The notes: generated by a model from the sequence alone, not told the origin. Counted from the first letter of the stretch, positions 36,639 to 44,834 are shown. The stretch is 64,000 nt of DNA from Bacillus changyiensis (GCF_027706145.1 NZ_JAQFWW010000001.1:1240001-1304000), one strand, 5' to 3'. A program made the numbers and translations.

Positions 36639-36698
36639 TTAACCGCCTTCAAGTTTTTCCTTACAATCATGGCTTTCTTTTTTTCTAATACTGAACAC
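36639..36698 (-). CDS. Second short leader ORF before bmrC (19 residues)
   Basis: GTG at 36698 with AGAGGAGGG 6 nt upstream starts a 19-codon lysine/glutamate-rich peptide ending at TAA, 17 nt before the bmrC ATG. Its SD is among the best in the window. It may couple translation into bmrC or report ribosome stalling after the terminator hairpin has been passed. Confidence 0.5.
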   Translation of the reverse strand: MFSIRKKESHDCKEKLEGG

Positions 36699-36730
36699 AG
36701 AAATCCCTCCTCTTACTTATTTTATATATG

Positions 36731-36764
36731 AAAAAAAGACATACTGTTTATTTTGCAGCATGCC
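36731..36764 (-). terminator. Leader terminator of the bmrCD operon
   Basis: On the minus strand, GGCATGCTG (36764-36756) pairs with CAGTATGTC (36746-36738) with two G-U pairs and an 8- to 9-nt loop, followed by seven T. It lies between the two leader ORFs, so read-through is needed to express bmrCD. Confidence 0.75.
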
Positions 36765-36782
36765 TTTCCCATATCAATCAAA

Positions 36783-36816
36783 AGGCGCATGCACGCTCTT
36801 AACGCGACATACGCCT
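36783..36816 (-). promoter_or_regulatory. Anti-antiterminator-type hairpin in the bmrCD leader
   Basis: On the minus strand, AGGCGTATGT..CGC pairs with GCG..GCATGCGCCT (36816-36783). Its right arm (GCATGCGCCTTT) can instead pair with AAAGGCATGC, the left arm of the downstream terminator, giving mutually exclusive structures. This is the expected layout for ribosome-controlled attenuation. Confidence 0.6.
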
Positions 36817-36838
36817 CACTTACATTTTGAAAAATAAT

Positions 36839-36910
36839 CTAAGAGAGGTTTTCCACCGTCACGTTATGATTCAATTTTCTTAGAAATGTTGGATTCATTG
36901 TTCTTAACAT
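36839..36910 (-). CDS. First leader ORF of the bmrCD operon (23 residues)
   Basis: ATG at 36910 with GGGAGGT 6-7 nt upstream begins a 23-codon peptide (MLRTMNPTFLRKLNHN at the start) ending TAG 36839. It precedes two alternative hairpins. In B. subtilis a leader peptide (BmrB, longer) couples ribosome stalling by antibiotics to bmrCD expression. This ORF is in the equivalent position, but homology to BmrB cannot be claimed from sequence alone. Confidence 0.6.
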   Translation of the reverse strand: MLRTMNPTFLRKLNHNVTVENLS

Positions 36911-36943
36911 GACGGTAACCTCCCATTCTTATTAATATTTTCC

Positions 36944-36972
36944 ATCTTATTATACGAGTCTTTTATTGTCAA
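36944..36972 (-). promoter_or_regulatory. Promoter of the bmrCD leader
   Basis: On the minus strand, TTGACA (36967-36972) is 17 bp before TAAGAT (36944-36949), just upstream of the first leader ORF. Confidence 0.6.
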
Positions 36973-37041
36973 CTTGATTGTTAGACTTCATCAAAAAACG
37001 GGTATAACAATAATAATCCCATTCTGAAAGGAATGATCCAT

Positions 37042-37464
37042 TTGTTTAAAGCGGCCCGAATCCTTGTTGCATTTGACGAAAAAGATGAAAGCAGAAGTGC
37101 CCTTATTAAAGCAATTGAACTAACAAAAAGACTTGGTTCCAAACTGTTCATAGCACATGTTCAGGAGGTAAAAATCTCTCCTCCATATGAAACAATAAAT
37201 GACGAACCTATGATCTATGAAGACAGTACAGAAGAAGCGCTTGCTTCAGCAAAACGAGTCTTAAACGAGAATCAGCTTACAGCTGAAATTGCTATTTTAG
37301 AAGGTGATCCTGCAAACGCAATCCTTGATCACGCGGAAAAACTCAGTGCCGATCTGATTATTACAGGGACTCGGGACCAAAATCGCATAAAAAAATTGTT
37401 GTTTGGCAGTGTCAGTGACAAGATTTCGACTGAATCAGAAATACCTGTCTTAATCATCAAATAA
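37042..37464 (+). CDS. nhaX: NhaX, universal-stress-protein family
   Basis: A 140-residue UspA-fold protein: N-terminal ARILVAFDEKDESRSAL, LILITGTR-like LIITGTRDQNRIKKLLFGSVSDKI (nucleotide-binding G-2x-G-9x-G-S type loop) and a C-terminal IPVLII strand. Named for its position next to nhaC in B. subtilis; function unclear. TTG at 37042 is preferred because AAAGGA lies 9-10 nt upstream, while the ATG at 37033 touches the SD. Divergent from bmrCD. Confidence 0.8.
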   Translation: MFKAARILVAFDEKDESRSALIKAIELTKRLGSKLFIAHVQEVKISPPYETINDEPMIYEDSTEEALASAKRVLNENQLTAEIAILEGDPANAILDHAEKLSADLIITGTRDQNRIKKLLFGSVSDKISTESEIPVLIIK

Positions 37465-37475
37465 GGTTCTCATTT

Positions 37476-37508
37476 AACCGGTCTTATCAGGCCGGTTTTT
37501 TTTATATT
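37476..37508 (+). terminator. Intrinsic terminator of nhaX
   Basis: Stem AACCGGTC (37476-37483) with GGCCGGTT (37490-37497) followed by ten T-rich bases. Confidence 0.85.
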
Positions 37509-37678
37509 TTATTTCTCGAAAGATTCCACTAGGTTCTTTCATTAGAAAATAGGCGGTTAAAGCAGTAACAACCACCTAACAAATCCCATATTTTGATATC
37601 GAGAGACCCCGGGTGTTTAATTTCTTTCAATACCTTAACGAAAAATTAGTTTATGAATATGAAAAAAGAGGTGGAAAC
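37509..37678 (+). promoter_or_regulatory. Upstream region of the microcin operon
   Basis: AT-rich spacer that must contain the promoter of the precursor gene. No pair of boxes stands out. A GTG-initiated 22-codon extension of the precursor frame (37613) has no SD and is not considered translated. Confidence 0.35.
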
Positions 37679-37999
37679 ATGCAACATTTTCATGATGAAC
37701 TACAATCATTAGGGATGGATCATTTCCAGGCGGGTGAAATGATGGCTTGGGATCCTAACCATCGCGATGCTAATATGATGCATTCTGGAAGTTGCTGGAG
37801 TTGTGGAAGCTGTTGGAGTTGTGCCAGCTGTGCAAGCTGCGGAAGCTGTTGGAGTTGTGCCAGCTGTGCAAGTTGCGGAAGCTGTTGGAGTTGTGCCAGC
37901 TGTGCAAGTTGCGGAAGCTGTTGGAGTTGTGCCAGCTGTGCAAGTTGCGGAAGCTGTTGGAGTTGTGCTGGTCACTGTTGCTGGTATGGTGGTATGTAG
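37679..37999 (+). CDS. Heterocycloanthracin/sonorensin-type microcin precursor
   Basis: A 106-residue precursor. Residues 1-36 form a leader (FHDELQSLGMDHFQAGEMMAWDP region) of the heterocycle-bacteriocin type, ending in Met/His-rich sequence. The core (37-106) is GSCWSC twice, four copies of ASCASCGSCWSC, then AGHCCWYGGM: 20 X-Ser-Cys triplets plus a CC pair (22 Cys). This XSC periodicity resembles microcin B17, where Gly-Ser-Cys becomes oxazole-thiazole. The ATG at 37679 has GAGGTGG upstream. Modification enzymes follow. Activity is inferred from family. Confidence 0.88.
   Translation: MQHFHDELQSLGMDHFQAGEMMAWDPNHRDANMMHSGSCWSCGSCWSCASCASCGSCWSCASCASCGSCWSCASCASCGSCWSCASCASCGSCWSCAGHCCWYGGM
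37787..37964 (+). repeat. 36-bp tandem repeat encoding the microcin core
   Basis: Four tandem 36-bp units occupy 37821-37964. Units 2-4 are identical and unit 1 differs by one base (AGC for AGT, silent). A partial, diverged unit precedes at 37787-37820. Each unit encodes ASCASCGSCWSC. Open frames on the other strand and in the other + frames across this region are by-products of the repeat. Confidence 0.95.
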
Positions 38000-38013
38000 T
38001 CCTGATGTATACT

Positions 38014-38042
38014 GCCCCTGTACGAACTGCAGGGGCTTAATT
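38014..38042 (+). terminator. Hairpin between precursor and biosynthesis genes
   Basis: A 7-bp GC-rich stem, GCCCCTG (38014-38020) with CAGGGGC (38030-38036), then TTAATTT. Likely a leaky terminator or RNA stabiliser that keeps precursor mRNA in excess over enzyme mRNA. Confidence 0.65.
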
Positions 38043-38117
38043 TGCTCAACATAATGGACAAACTAGATGACATATAATGGTATGTATTTTTTTAACATCA
38101 TCTTAAGGAGGAGCTGC

Positions 38118-39947
38118 ATGACAAACTTGACCGCATCCGCTCGCTTAAAGGTGAAGCAAGATACATGTTTTCTTCGTAATCCAAATGGTGGCGTTTATTT
38201 TAGAAACAACTCTGGTTCTTTTCGAATAAAAGGTGATTCTATTTATCAGTGGATCGAAAAATTATGGCCTATGTTTAATGGCAAACATACACTTGAAGAA
38301 TTGACAGCTGGATTATCTACTCCATACAGAAACAGAGTGTTTGAAATTGGAGATATTCTTCAAAAAAACGGATTTGTTCGGGATGTGAGTTGTGATAAGT
38401 CTCATAGATTGCAATGCGAGGAGCTTAACACGTACGCATCACAAATCGAATGGATTGAGAGTTTTGCGAATTCAGGAGCATATCGCTTTCAATCATGCCG
38501 CAATGCAAAAGTATTATTACTAGGCACTGGTTCCTTTGTTGCTTCAATGGTGCGTGCCTTGGCTGAAACGGGGTTCACCACAATTTATGTCCAGCAACGA
38601 GCTTCAGAGCTGTTAAAGGAGAATGAACACGATGTAACGATTGAAGTGATCCCAACCCAAAATTGGCAAGAAGCCATCATACCTTTTGACTGGGTATTAT
38701 ATGTTTCTGAAGATGCCGATCCAGAAAAAATCAGTGAGCTTCAAAGAGAATGCAGAAAAAAAGGAAAAAGTTTTTTCCCGGCAGTCTGTGTGAAACAAAT
38801 GGGCTTAGCAGGGCCTGTCACGCTCGATCATCATGATGGATGCTTTGAATCAGCATGGCGACGCCTTCACAGTACGGTTCTCTTGGATCATCACAAACTT
38901 GAAACGTATTCTTCGATAGGAAAAGACATGCTCGCAAATATCATTGCTTTTGAATTGTTTAAAGCCGTTACCGGCCTATCACAATTATCGAAACGAAACC
39001 ATGTTTATCTTCTTGATCTCGTGACGTTGGAAAGTACTTGGCACTGGTTCCCCCCTCATCCGCTTGTCAATATTAAAACCGCTGAACTTCACTTCATCCA
39101 CGACATGGAGACGAGAATGACAATGGATTCTAAAGGAAAAAGTCATATCTTTCAACTATTTAGTCAACTAACTTCTGAAAAAATCGGAATCTTTCATTTA
39201 TGGGAAGAAAAAAATTTAAAACAGCTTCCTTTGTCACAGTGTTATGTGCAACCTGTCAATCCATTATCAACAGGGCCAGCTGAACTTTTAGCGAAAAAGA
39301 TTTGTGTCGGTTTTACCCATGAAGAAGCTCGACGAGAGGCCGGACTGATCGGAATTGAAATGTATGGCTCAAAACTTGTTCATTCCTATACTGGGGAAAA
39401 ACAGTTTCTAGGTGTAGGAGCAGGAGACATGTTTGCAGAAGCCGTACTAAGAGGATTGCAAACATGTTTACATCATGAATTGGAAAAACGGGAGTGGAAT
39501 GGAAAAGAAATCATATCACCAATCACTTTAGAAGTGATCAATGATCATCATTGTGAGTACTATTTGAATATCATGAAGCAGTCGAACAGCCCTGTAAAGA
39601 TTTTTTTAGGCACGGAAGTAGCAGGCTTTCCTGTCATATGGGTATGTCTACATAATCAATGGTACAAAAGTGTGGGCATAAACATCACATTAGCATTAAG
39701 AAAAACATTGGAGTGTGCTCTCATGAACATACAGCCACAAAAAAACAGTTCTCTGATTGTTAATCAAAACCATATAAAGCCACTTCATATTGATATGATT
39801 GAAGATTTTCCAAAGTTGATGAACTTGACATTAACAAAGTTGAAACAGCACGGTTTACAACTCCTTGTCTATGATTTTCCGCTTGAACCGATTTTGAAAA
39901 AACATCTCGATATCTATGCTGTGCGTCTTTCAAAGGAGGAAGTGTGA
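38118..39947 (+). CDS. ThiF/SagC-like thiazole-bacteriocin maturation protein
   Basis: A 609-residue protein resembling the 'putative thiazole-containing bacteriocin maturation protein' family that accompanies heterocycloanthracin precursors. Residues about 15-110 resemble a leader-peptide-recognition (RRE/PqqD-like) domain (FLRNPNGGVYFRNN, FNGKHTLEELTAGL, YRNRVFEIGDILQKNGFV). About 130-260 has a ThiF/E1-type dinucleotide fold (VLLLGTGSFVASMVRALAE). It probably presents the precursor to the YcaO protein. The ATG has AAGGAGGAG upstream. The next gene begins at the stop codon. Confidence 0.78.
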   Translation: MTNLTASARLKVKQDTCFLRNPNGGVYFRNNSGSFRIKGDSIYQWIEKLWPMFNGKHTLEELTAGLSTPYRNRVFEIGDILQKNGFVRDVSCDKSHRLQCEELNTYASQIEWIESFANSGAYRFQSCRNAKVLLLGTGSFVASMVRALAETGFTTIYVQQRASELLKENEHDVTIEVIPTQNWQEAIIPFDWVLYVSEDADPEKISELQRECRKKGKSFFPAVCVKQMGLAGPVTLDHHDGCFESAWRRLHSTVLLDHHKLETYSSIGKDMLANIIAFELFKAVTGLSQLSKRNHVYLLDLVTLESTWHWFPPHPLVNIKTAELHFIHDMETRMTMDSKGKSHIFQLFSQLTSEKIGIFHLWEEKNLKQLPLSQCYVQPVNPLSTGPAELLAKKICVGFTHEEARREAGLIGIEMYGSKLVHSYTGEKQFLGVGAGDMFAEAVLRGLQTCLHHELEKREWNGKEIISPITLEVINDHHCEYYLNIMKQSNSPVKIFLGTEVAGFPVIWVCLHNQWYKSVGINITLALRKTLECALMNIQPQKNSSLIVNQNHIKPLHIDMIEDFPKLMNLTLTKLKQHGLQLLVYDFPLEPILKKHLDIYAVRLSKEEV

Positions 39948-41872
39948 TGGAACACACCATTTTACTAATTGGTGACGGTGTGATCGCAGACGGTGTGTTA
40001 AAACAATTGACCGCAAAATATAAGGTGATCTGTCAACCTGACTTTGAGGCTGGAATACCTAATGGAACTCAGTTTGCCATTGTCGTACATGATGCTTGTC
40101 GCCCATGTTTATACCGCAAAGCAGACGAAAAATTCCGTCAAATGGGCATTCCATGGCTTCGCGGTTTTGTTTCATTTGGTGAAGGTATCATCGGGCCATT
40201 CGTTAATCCGGCCAACTCTGGGTGTTCTCAATGTGCTGATATGAGACGGATGATCAACAGTCCAGACAGTCAACAAATGCAAGAATTAGAAGGAGAGGTC
40301 AACCGTGACCCATGGGCCTCAAGGAACGGCTGTCGTCAGATGATTTTGTTGATTTGTCATGAGATCGAAAACGTAATCAACCACGGTCATCATAACCTGG
40401 AAAATCGATTGTTGTTCATCAATATGAAAACATTAGAAAGTTCTTTTCATTCCTTTATCCCTGATCCATCATGTCCGATTTGTAGCCATATACCTGAAGA
40501 TACAGCAGAATTAGCCCTACTTAAACTTCAACCAAGTTTGAAAACAAGGATTGATCGTTTTCGTGTTCGCGATTTAGCTGAATTAAAAAGTGTACTTAAG
40601 ACTGAATACCTTGATCAGCGAACAGGGATTTTTAATAGTAAAAGATATGATGCCATTCTGCCGTTTGCCGATATGATTGTCAATATGCCTTTATGGATCG
40701 GAAATGAAGGTGTCGGCGGTAGGAGCCATTCATATGAAGAAAGCGAGTTAACGGCTATTTTAGAAGGGTTAGAACGTTTTTCAGGAATCGAACCACGGGG
40801 CAAACGAACAATGATTTATGATTGTTACGAGCAGTTAGAAACGGTGGCACTTGATCCGAGAAAAGTGGGATTGCATGATGAAAAACAGTATCAGCATGCT
40901 GATTTTCCCTTTAAACCGTTTGATCCACATCTCCCGATGAATTGGGTATGGGGTTATTCTTTTTTACAAGAACGACCGATATTAGTACCAGAGGCGCTCG
41001 CCTACTATAGTTTGGGACGAAAGAACAGTTTCGTGTATGAGACATCTAACGGATGTGCATTAGGCAATAGCTTGGAGGAAGCAATCTTTCATGCCATTTT
41101 AGAAGTCGTTGAACGCGATTCTTTTTTAATCACCTGGTATGCTCAGCTTCCTCTTCAACAGCTTGACCTTAAGTCTTGTGATGATCAAGAGTTGCAATGC
41201 ATGTTAGAACGAATTCGCGCTGTTGCAGGATATGATTTGTATGTTTACAATTCGACCATGGAACACGGTATTCCAAGTATTTGGGCTATCGCTAAAAACA
41301 AAAAGACCCATGGTTTAAATCTTATTTGCACAGGTGGTGCCCATCTAAATCCTATAAAAGCGGTTAAAAGCGCGTGTCACGAGTTGGCTGGAATGATGTT
41401 AAAGCATGATCAAAGATTCGCAGCTGACCGTGATCAATATCTAGAAATGCTTTCCAACCCTTTTTTAGTACAAAAAATGGAACAACATAGTATGCTATAC
41501 GGTTTACCTGAAGCTGAAAACCGCCTTCAGTTTCTACTAAACCAAAAACAGCCCCTGCAAACATTTAAAGACGCTTTCAAACTAGACGAAGCAAACCTTG
41601 ACTTGAGCGAAGATCTTCGCAATCTGCTTGAAAGGTTTCACCACCTCAACCTTGAGGTAATCGTTGTTGATCAAACTTCACCCACCATTAAACGAAATGG
41701 CTTATACTGTGTGAAAGTCTTAATCCCAGGTATGTTGCCCATGACATTTGGACACCGCCTTACCCGCCTAACTGGACTTGAGCGAGTATTAACAGTACCT
41801 AAGAAACTTAGGTTTACAGAAGAAAAGATGAAACCCGAACAACTCAATCAACATCCCCATCCATTTCCTTAA
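39947..41872 (+). CDS. YcaO-domain azoline cyclodehydratase (SagD-like)
   Basis: A 641-residue TOMM cyclodehydratase. Residues 1-about 190 form a ThiF/SagC-like N-terminal domain with cysteine pairs GCSQC and CPIC (probable zinc site). The YcaO domain (about 200-641) includes SYEESELTAILEGLERFSG, ETSNGCALGNSLEEAIFHAI, LEVVERDSF (ATP/Mg2+ glutamates) and ends in PHPFP, the PxPxP C-terminus important for catalysis. It would use ATP to turn Ser/Cys of the precursor into azolines. ATG 39947 shares its A with the previous TGA; AAAGGAGG is 7 nt upstream. Confidence 0.85.
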   Translation: MEHTILLIGDGVIADGVLKQLTAKYKVICQPDFEAGIPNGTQFAIVVHDACRPCLYRKADEKFRQMGIPWLRGFVSFGEGIIGPFVNPANSGCSQCADMRRMINSPDSQQMQELEGEVNRDPWASRNGCRQMILLICHEIENVINHGHHNLENRLLFINMKTLESSFHSFIPDPSCPICSHIPEDTAELALLKLQPSLKTRIDRFRVRDLAELKSVLKTEYLDQRTGIFNSKRYDAILPFADMIVNMPLWIGNEGVGGRSHSYEESELTAILEGLERFSGIEPRGKRTMIYDCYEQLETVALDPRKVGLHDEKQYQHADFPFKPFDPHLPMNWVWGYSFLQERPILVPEALAYYSLGRKNSFVYETSNGCALGNSLEEAIFHAILEVVERDSFLITWYAQLPLQQLDLKSCDDQELQCMLERIRAVAGYDLYVYNSTMEHGIPSIWAIAKNKKTHGLNLICTGGAHLNPIKAVKSACHELAGMMLKHDQRFAADRDQYLEMLSNPFLVQKMEQHSMLYGLPEAENRLQFLLNQKQPLQTFKDAFKLDEANLDLSEDLRNLLERFHHLNLEVIVVDQTSPTIKRNGLYCVKVLIPGMLPMTFGHRLTRLTGLERVLTVPKKLRFTEEKMKPEQLNQHPHPFP

Positions 41873-41981
41873 CATGTCTATTCTAATCGTTCTGTTTTAT
41901 CTTTAAGCAGAACGCCCTTCACCTGTCAACCACCTCCAATTACGAACAAGAATCCAAAAAAGAGCAGGATGGTTTTGAACT

Positions 41982-42030
41982 GCACCCCAAATTTTAGACA
42001 TAGTCTAAATTTTGAAGGTGCTTTTCTTTT
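41982..42030 (+). terminator. Terminator of the microcin operon
   Basis: A long stem, GCACC..AAATTTTAGAC (41982-41999) with GTCTAAATTTT..GGTGC (42003-42021), is followed by TTTTCTTTT. Confidence 0.75.
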
Positions 42031-42227
42031 GGTTAGATGTCACTCAACATGATGGAGTGCTTTAAAAGCAAATCAAGATGGGTGGATTTCTCACCCATAT
42101 CATAAGATTCTAAACATGGCAGATCATCGCACCTGAAGCCCCATTTAGTAAATCCCCCTATTTTCAGCAATTAGGTACAACTATGTATACAATTCTGCCT
42201 TTCTGAGACTATTATACCTAAAGAAAT

Positions 42228-42242
42228 AGTCAGCGCTTTCAA
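42228..42242. promoter_or_regulatory. Candidate cre (CcpA) site upstream of nhaC
   Basis: The reverse strand reads TTGAAAGCGCTGACT, a fair match to the cre consensus, about 120 bp before nhaC. Function is uncertain. Confidence 0.35.
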
Positions 42243-42363
42243 AAACTTAGCCCGCTTTTTTAATTTTTTTATAGGTCAATTGACTATTTTTCTGTTATAA
42301 TACGTTTACGCACAAAAGCATAAAAGTGTTAAAGAGTGATATTTGACTAATGAGGTGTAAATA

Positions 42364-43725
42364 TTGTTTAAAGATAAACGTTTTTCTTTTTCCATATCGG
42401 CTTTATTATTTTTTGTCATGCTCATCATCATTTTCACATGCCTCTTCATTTTCCATGCAGAAGCACATGTACCTTTGCTCATTTGTGTCGCTTTTCTAGC
42501 GACTGTTGGCTCTTTAAAGGGCTATTCATGGAAAGAACTTGAAAGTGGTATGATCACCGGAATTCGAAATGGTATTCAACCCATTATGATCTTGTCATTA
42601 ATCGGAATCTTAATTGGGGTCTGGGAGTATAGCGGAACAATTCCTACTGTAACTGTATATGCATTAACCATAATTGAACCACAATATTTGCTTTTGACAG
42701 CCCTCATCAGCTGTTTAATGATTAGTTCATTGGTTGGTTCAAGCTTCACAACGGTAAGCACTATTGGTGTGGCATTGATCGGTGTTGCTCACGCTGCTGG
42801 GGTTCCATTGACATGGGTTGCAGGAGCTGTTATTTGCGGGGCTTGTTTTGGCGATAAGATGTCACCATTGTCAGACACAACAAATTTTGCCGCAGGCGTT
42901 GGGGAACTTCCGATTTTTAAGCATATTAGACATATGATGGGCACCACAATTCCGGCACTTTTGATCACCATTTTGGTTTTCTTTTTTATGGGAAGGTCAC
43001 TAACAATTGCGGACACATCTACAGAAAACATCCAATCGATTGTCAAAGGGATTGAAGGTACAGTTGCCATCAGTGGCTGGTCCCTTTTGCCACCATTACT
43101 CGTGATTGTACTGGCTGTCAGACGCACACCTGTCATTCCATCTTTGGTAGCTGGAATCGTTTCAGCTATAGTTCTCATTGCGATTATCCAGCCTGCAGCC
43201 AATATCTCTTCATTTTTGGCTGCTATGCAAAACGGACCGGTTTTTTCAGTTGGAAATGAAGCAGTTGAGAAAATTCTCAACCGCGGTGGGCTTCAATCGA
43301 TGATGGGTTCTGTTTCACTCATTATGATAGCCTTTGCTCTTGGCGGTCTGATGGAAAAAACCGGACTGATCTCAAGCCTGCTTGAAGGTGTCATTAAAGG
43401 TATCCGTACAAAAGCAAGGCTCGTTTTCTCAACGGTTTCAGCAAGTATCGGAATCAATTTGCTCACAGGGGAACAATATTTGTCTATTTTAATCCCAGGT
43501 CAGTCCTTTAAAAAACTTTATGACAAACTTGGGATTGATCGCAAACATTTATCAAGATCTCTTGAAGATGGCGGTACACTTATTAATCCGATGATACCAT
43601 GGGGTGTCAGTGGTGCATTCATGTCAACTGCACTTGGAGTACCTGTAATCGAATACTTGCCATTTGTATTTTTTCTTTATTTATCACCGCTATTTTCAAT
43701 ATTGTTTGGTTTTCGCAAATCATAA
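42364..43725 (+). CDS. nhaC: Na+/H+ antiporter NhaC
   Basis: A 453-residue NhaC-family antiporter with about 11 membrane helices. Conserved blocks include GACFGDKMSPLSDTTNFAAG (about 160-180) and the late SLEDGGTLINPMIPWGVSGA. It exchanges cytoplasmic Na+ for protons, helping pH and sodium homeostasis. The start is TTG with GAGGTG 7 nt upstream. In B. subtilis nhaC directly follows nhaX; here the microcin island separates them. Confidence 0.9.
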   Translation: MFKDKRFSFSISALLFFVMLIIIFTCLFIFHAEAHVPLLICVAFLATVGSLKGYSWKELESGMITGIRNGIQPIMILSLIGILIGVWEYSGTIPTVTVYALTIIEPQYLLLTALISCLMISSLVGSSFTTVSTIGVALIGVAHAAGVPLTWVAGAVICGACFGDKMSPLSDTTNFAAGVGELPIFKHIRHMMGTTIPALLITILVFFFMGRSLTIADTSTENIQSIVKGIEGTVAISGWSLLPPLLVIVLAVRRTPVIPSLVAGIVSAIVLIAIIQPAANISSFLAAMQNGPVFSVGNEAVEKILNRGGLQSMMGSVSLIMIAFALGGLMEKTGLISSLLEGVIKGIRTKARLVFSTVSASIGINLLTGEQYLSILIPGQSFKKLYDKLGIDRKHLSRSLEDGGTLINPMIPWGVSGAFMSTALGVPVIEYLPFVFFLYLSPLFSILFGFRKS

Positions 43726-43771
43726 ACAACAGGGCCGGTTTCCATGTGGAAACGGCCCTGTTGTTTATTTT
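43724..43771. terminator. Bidirectional terminator nhaC/dat
   Basis: A long stem, AAACAACAGGGCC with GGCCCTGTTGTTT (43724-43766), T-rich on both strands. Confidence 0.85.
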
Positions 43772-44613
43772 TTAGATGTTTCTAGCAAAATATGATGTTG
43801 GAACACTTTTTGCACTTCTTTTGTCAGCCGTCCTGGTGTCCCAGCTCCAATGTTCTGGCCGTCAATCACCGTGACAGGCATAACCTCAGCTGTTGTCGAA
43901 GAAATAAAGACTTCATCCGCTGTCAGCAGTTGATCTTTCGTAATCTTTTTTTCTTGATACGGCCAGCCGTTTTTTTGAAAAAGCTGAAGTAGTTTCCTCC
44001 GTGTGATACCGTTTAAAATCAAGTTTGTCGCAGGGTGAGTGTAAATGATGTGATGTTTGACAACAAAAACATTTGAAGTCGTCCCTTCTGTTACAACCCC
44101 ACCGCGAAGCAAAATCGCTTCAAATGCCGAAGCCTCATAAGCTTTTTGCTTGGCCATCACATTATACAGCAGGTTCAGACTTTTAATATCACATCTCAGC
44201 CATCGCAAATCTTCTGCGGTGATCACAGAAACACCAGTTTGCTGTTGGAGGACAGGTTTTTGAACTGGCAGCGGATAAGCTATAAATTGCGGTTTAAGCC
44301 CTGGATTATACTGATGCTTTCTTGGAGCCGTTCCTCTTGTGACCTGCAGATAAATTCCACCATCATCAACTTGATTGATGATGATCAGTTCCTTTAACTG
44401 ATCTCTCAACTCGGCTTCTGAAAATGGAAGGACCATCTCAATTTCAGAAGCGCTTCTAAACAATCGAGCGATGTGCTCATGTAACAGATAAAAGGTACCG
44501 TTATAAATACGAATTACTTCATAAACCCCATCTCCGAATTGATACCCTCTATCCTCAATATCAACCTTACATTCGCTCCGGTCAACGAAACGACCGTTAA
44601 AAAGCACCTTCAT
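43765..44613 (-). CDS. dat: D-alanine aminotransferase Dat
   Basis: A 282-residue class-IV PLP aminotransferase. The catalytic lysine is K144 in CDIKSLNLLYNV; EGTTSNVFVV and the N-terminal GYQFGDGVYEVIR are typical of D-amino-acid transaminases. It interconverts D-alanine and D-glutamate, supplying peptidoglycan precursors. AGGGGTGGGG precedes the ATG. Its last codons lie in the shared terminator. Confidence 0.92.
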   Translation of the reverse strand: MKVLFNGRFVDRSECKVDIEDRGYQFGDGVYEVIRIYNGTFYLLHEHIARLFRSASEIEMVLPFSEAELRDQLKELIIINQVDDGGIYLQVTRGTAPRKHQYNPGLKPQFIAYPLPVQKPVLQQQTGVSVITAEDLRWLRCDIKSLNLLYNVMAKQKAYEASAFEAILLRGGVVTEGTTSNVFVVKHHIIYTHPATNLILNGITRRKLLQLFQKNGWPYQEKKITKDQLLTADEVFISSTTAEVMPVTVIDGQNIGAGTPGRLTKEVQKVFQHHILLETSKK

Positions 44614-44834
44614 TTCCCCACCCCTTTACATCATTCCCTTTTATTCTAACATGTGGATGTTGTCAAAATTTTTAAAAAAATAGGATTCCTTCAACATTTT
44701 CTTTTAAAAAATGACATTATTTTCGATAAACTGTATTCATCTTCCTTCTAATCCTGTATACTTGAAAAATATGATCCCTTATTTTATGAGATAAGGATTC
44801 TAGTATAATTAGAAAATGATACGGAGAGAGTAAC

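Larger units (their letters stand above)
41873..42363. other. Spacer between the microcin operon and nhaC
   Basis: No ORF is supported. It holds the operon's terminator hairpin and, near the nhaC side, a candidate cre site. No dehydrogenase, exporter or immunity gene follows the cyclodehydratase here. Confidence 0.55.

Noticed and set aside
37821..37964. Tandem 36-bp units as a possible CRISPR array
   Set aside because: Units are contiguous with no unique spacers and are inside a coding frame.
37709..38054. Three long open frames (one minus, two plus) across the microcin repeat
   Set aside because: They arise because the 36-bp repeat lacks stops in several frames; only the frame with a proper SD, leader sequence and SCW/ASC core is biologically sensible.
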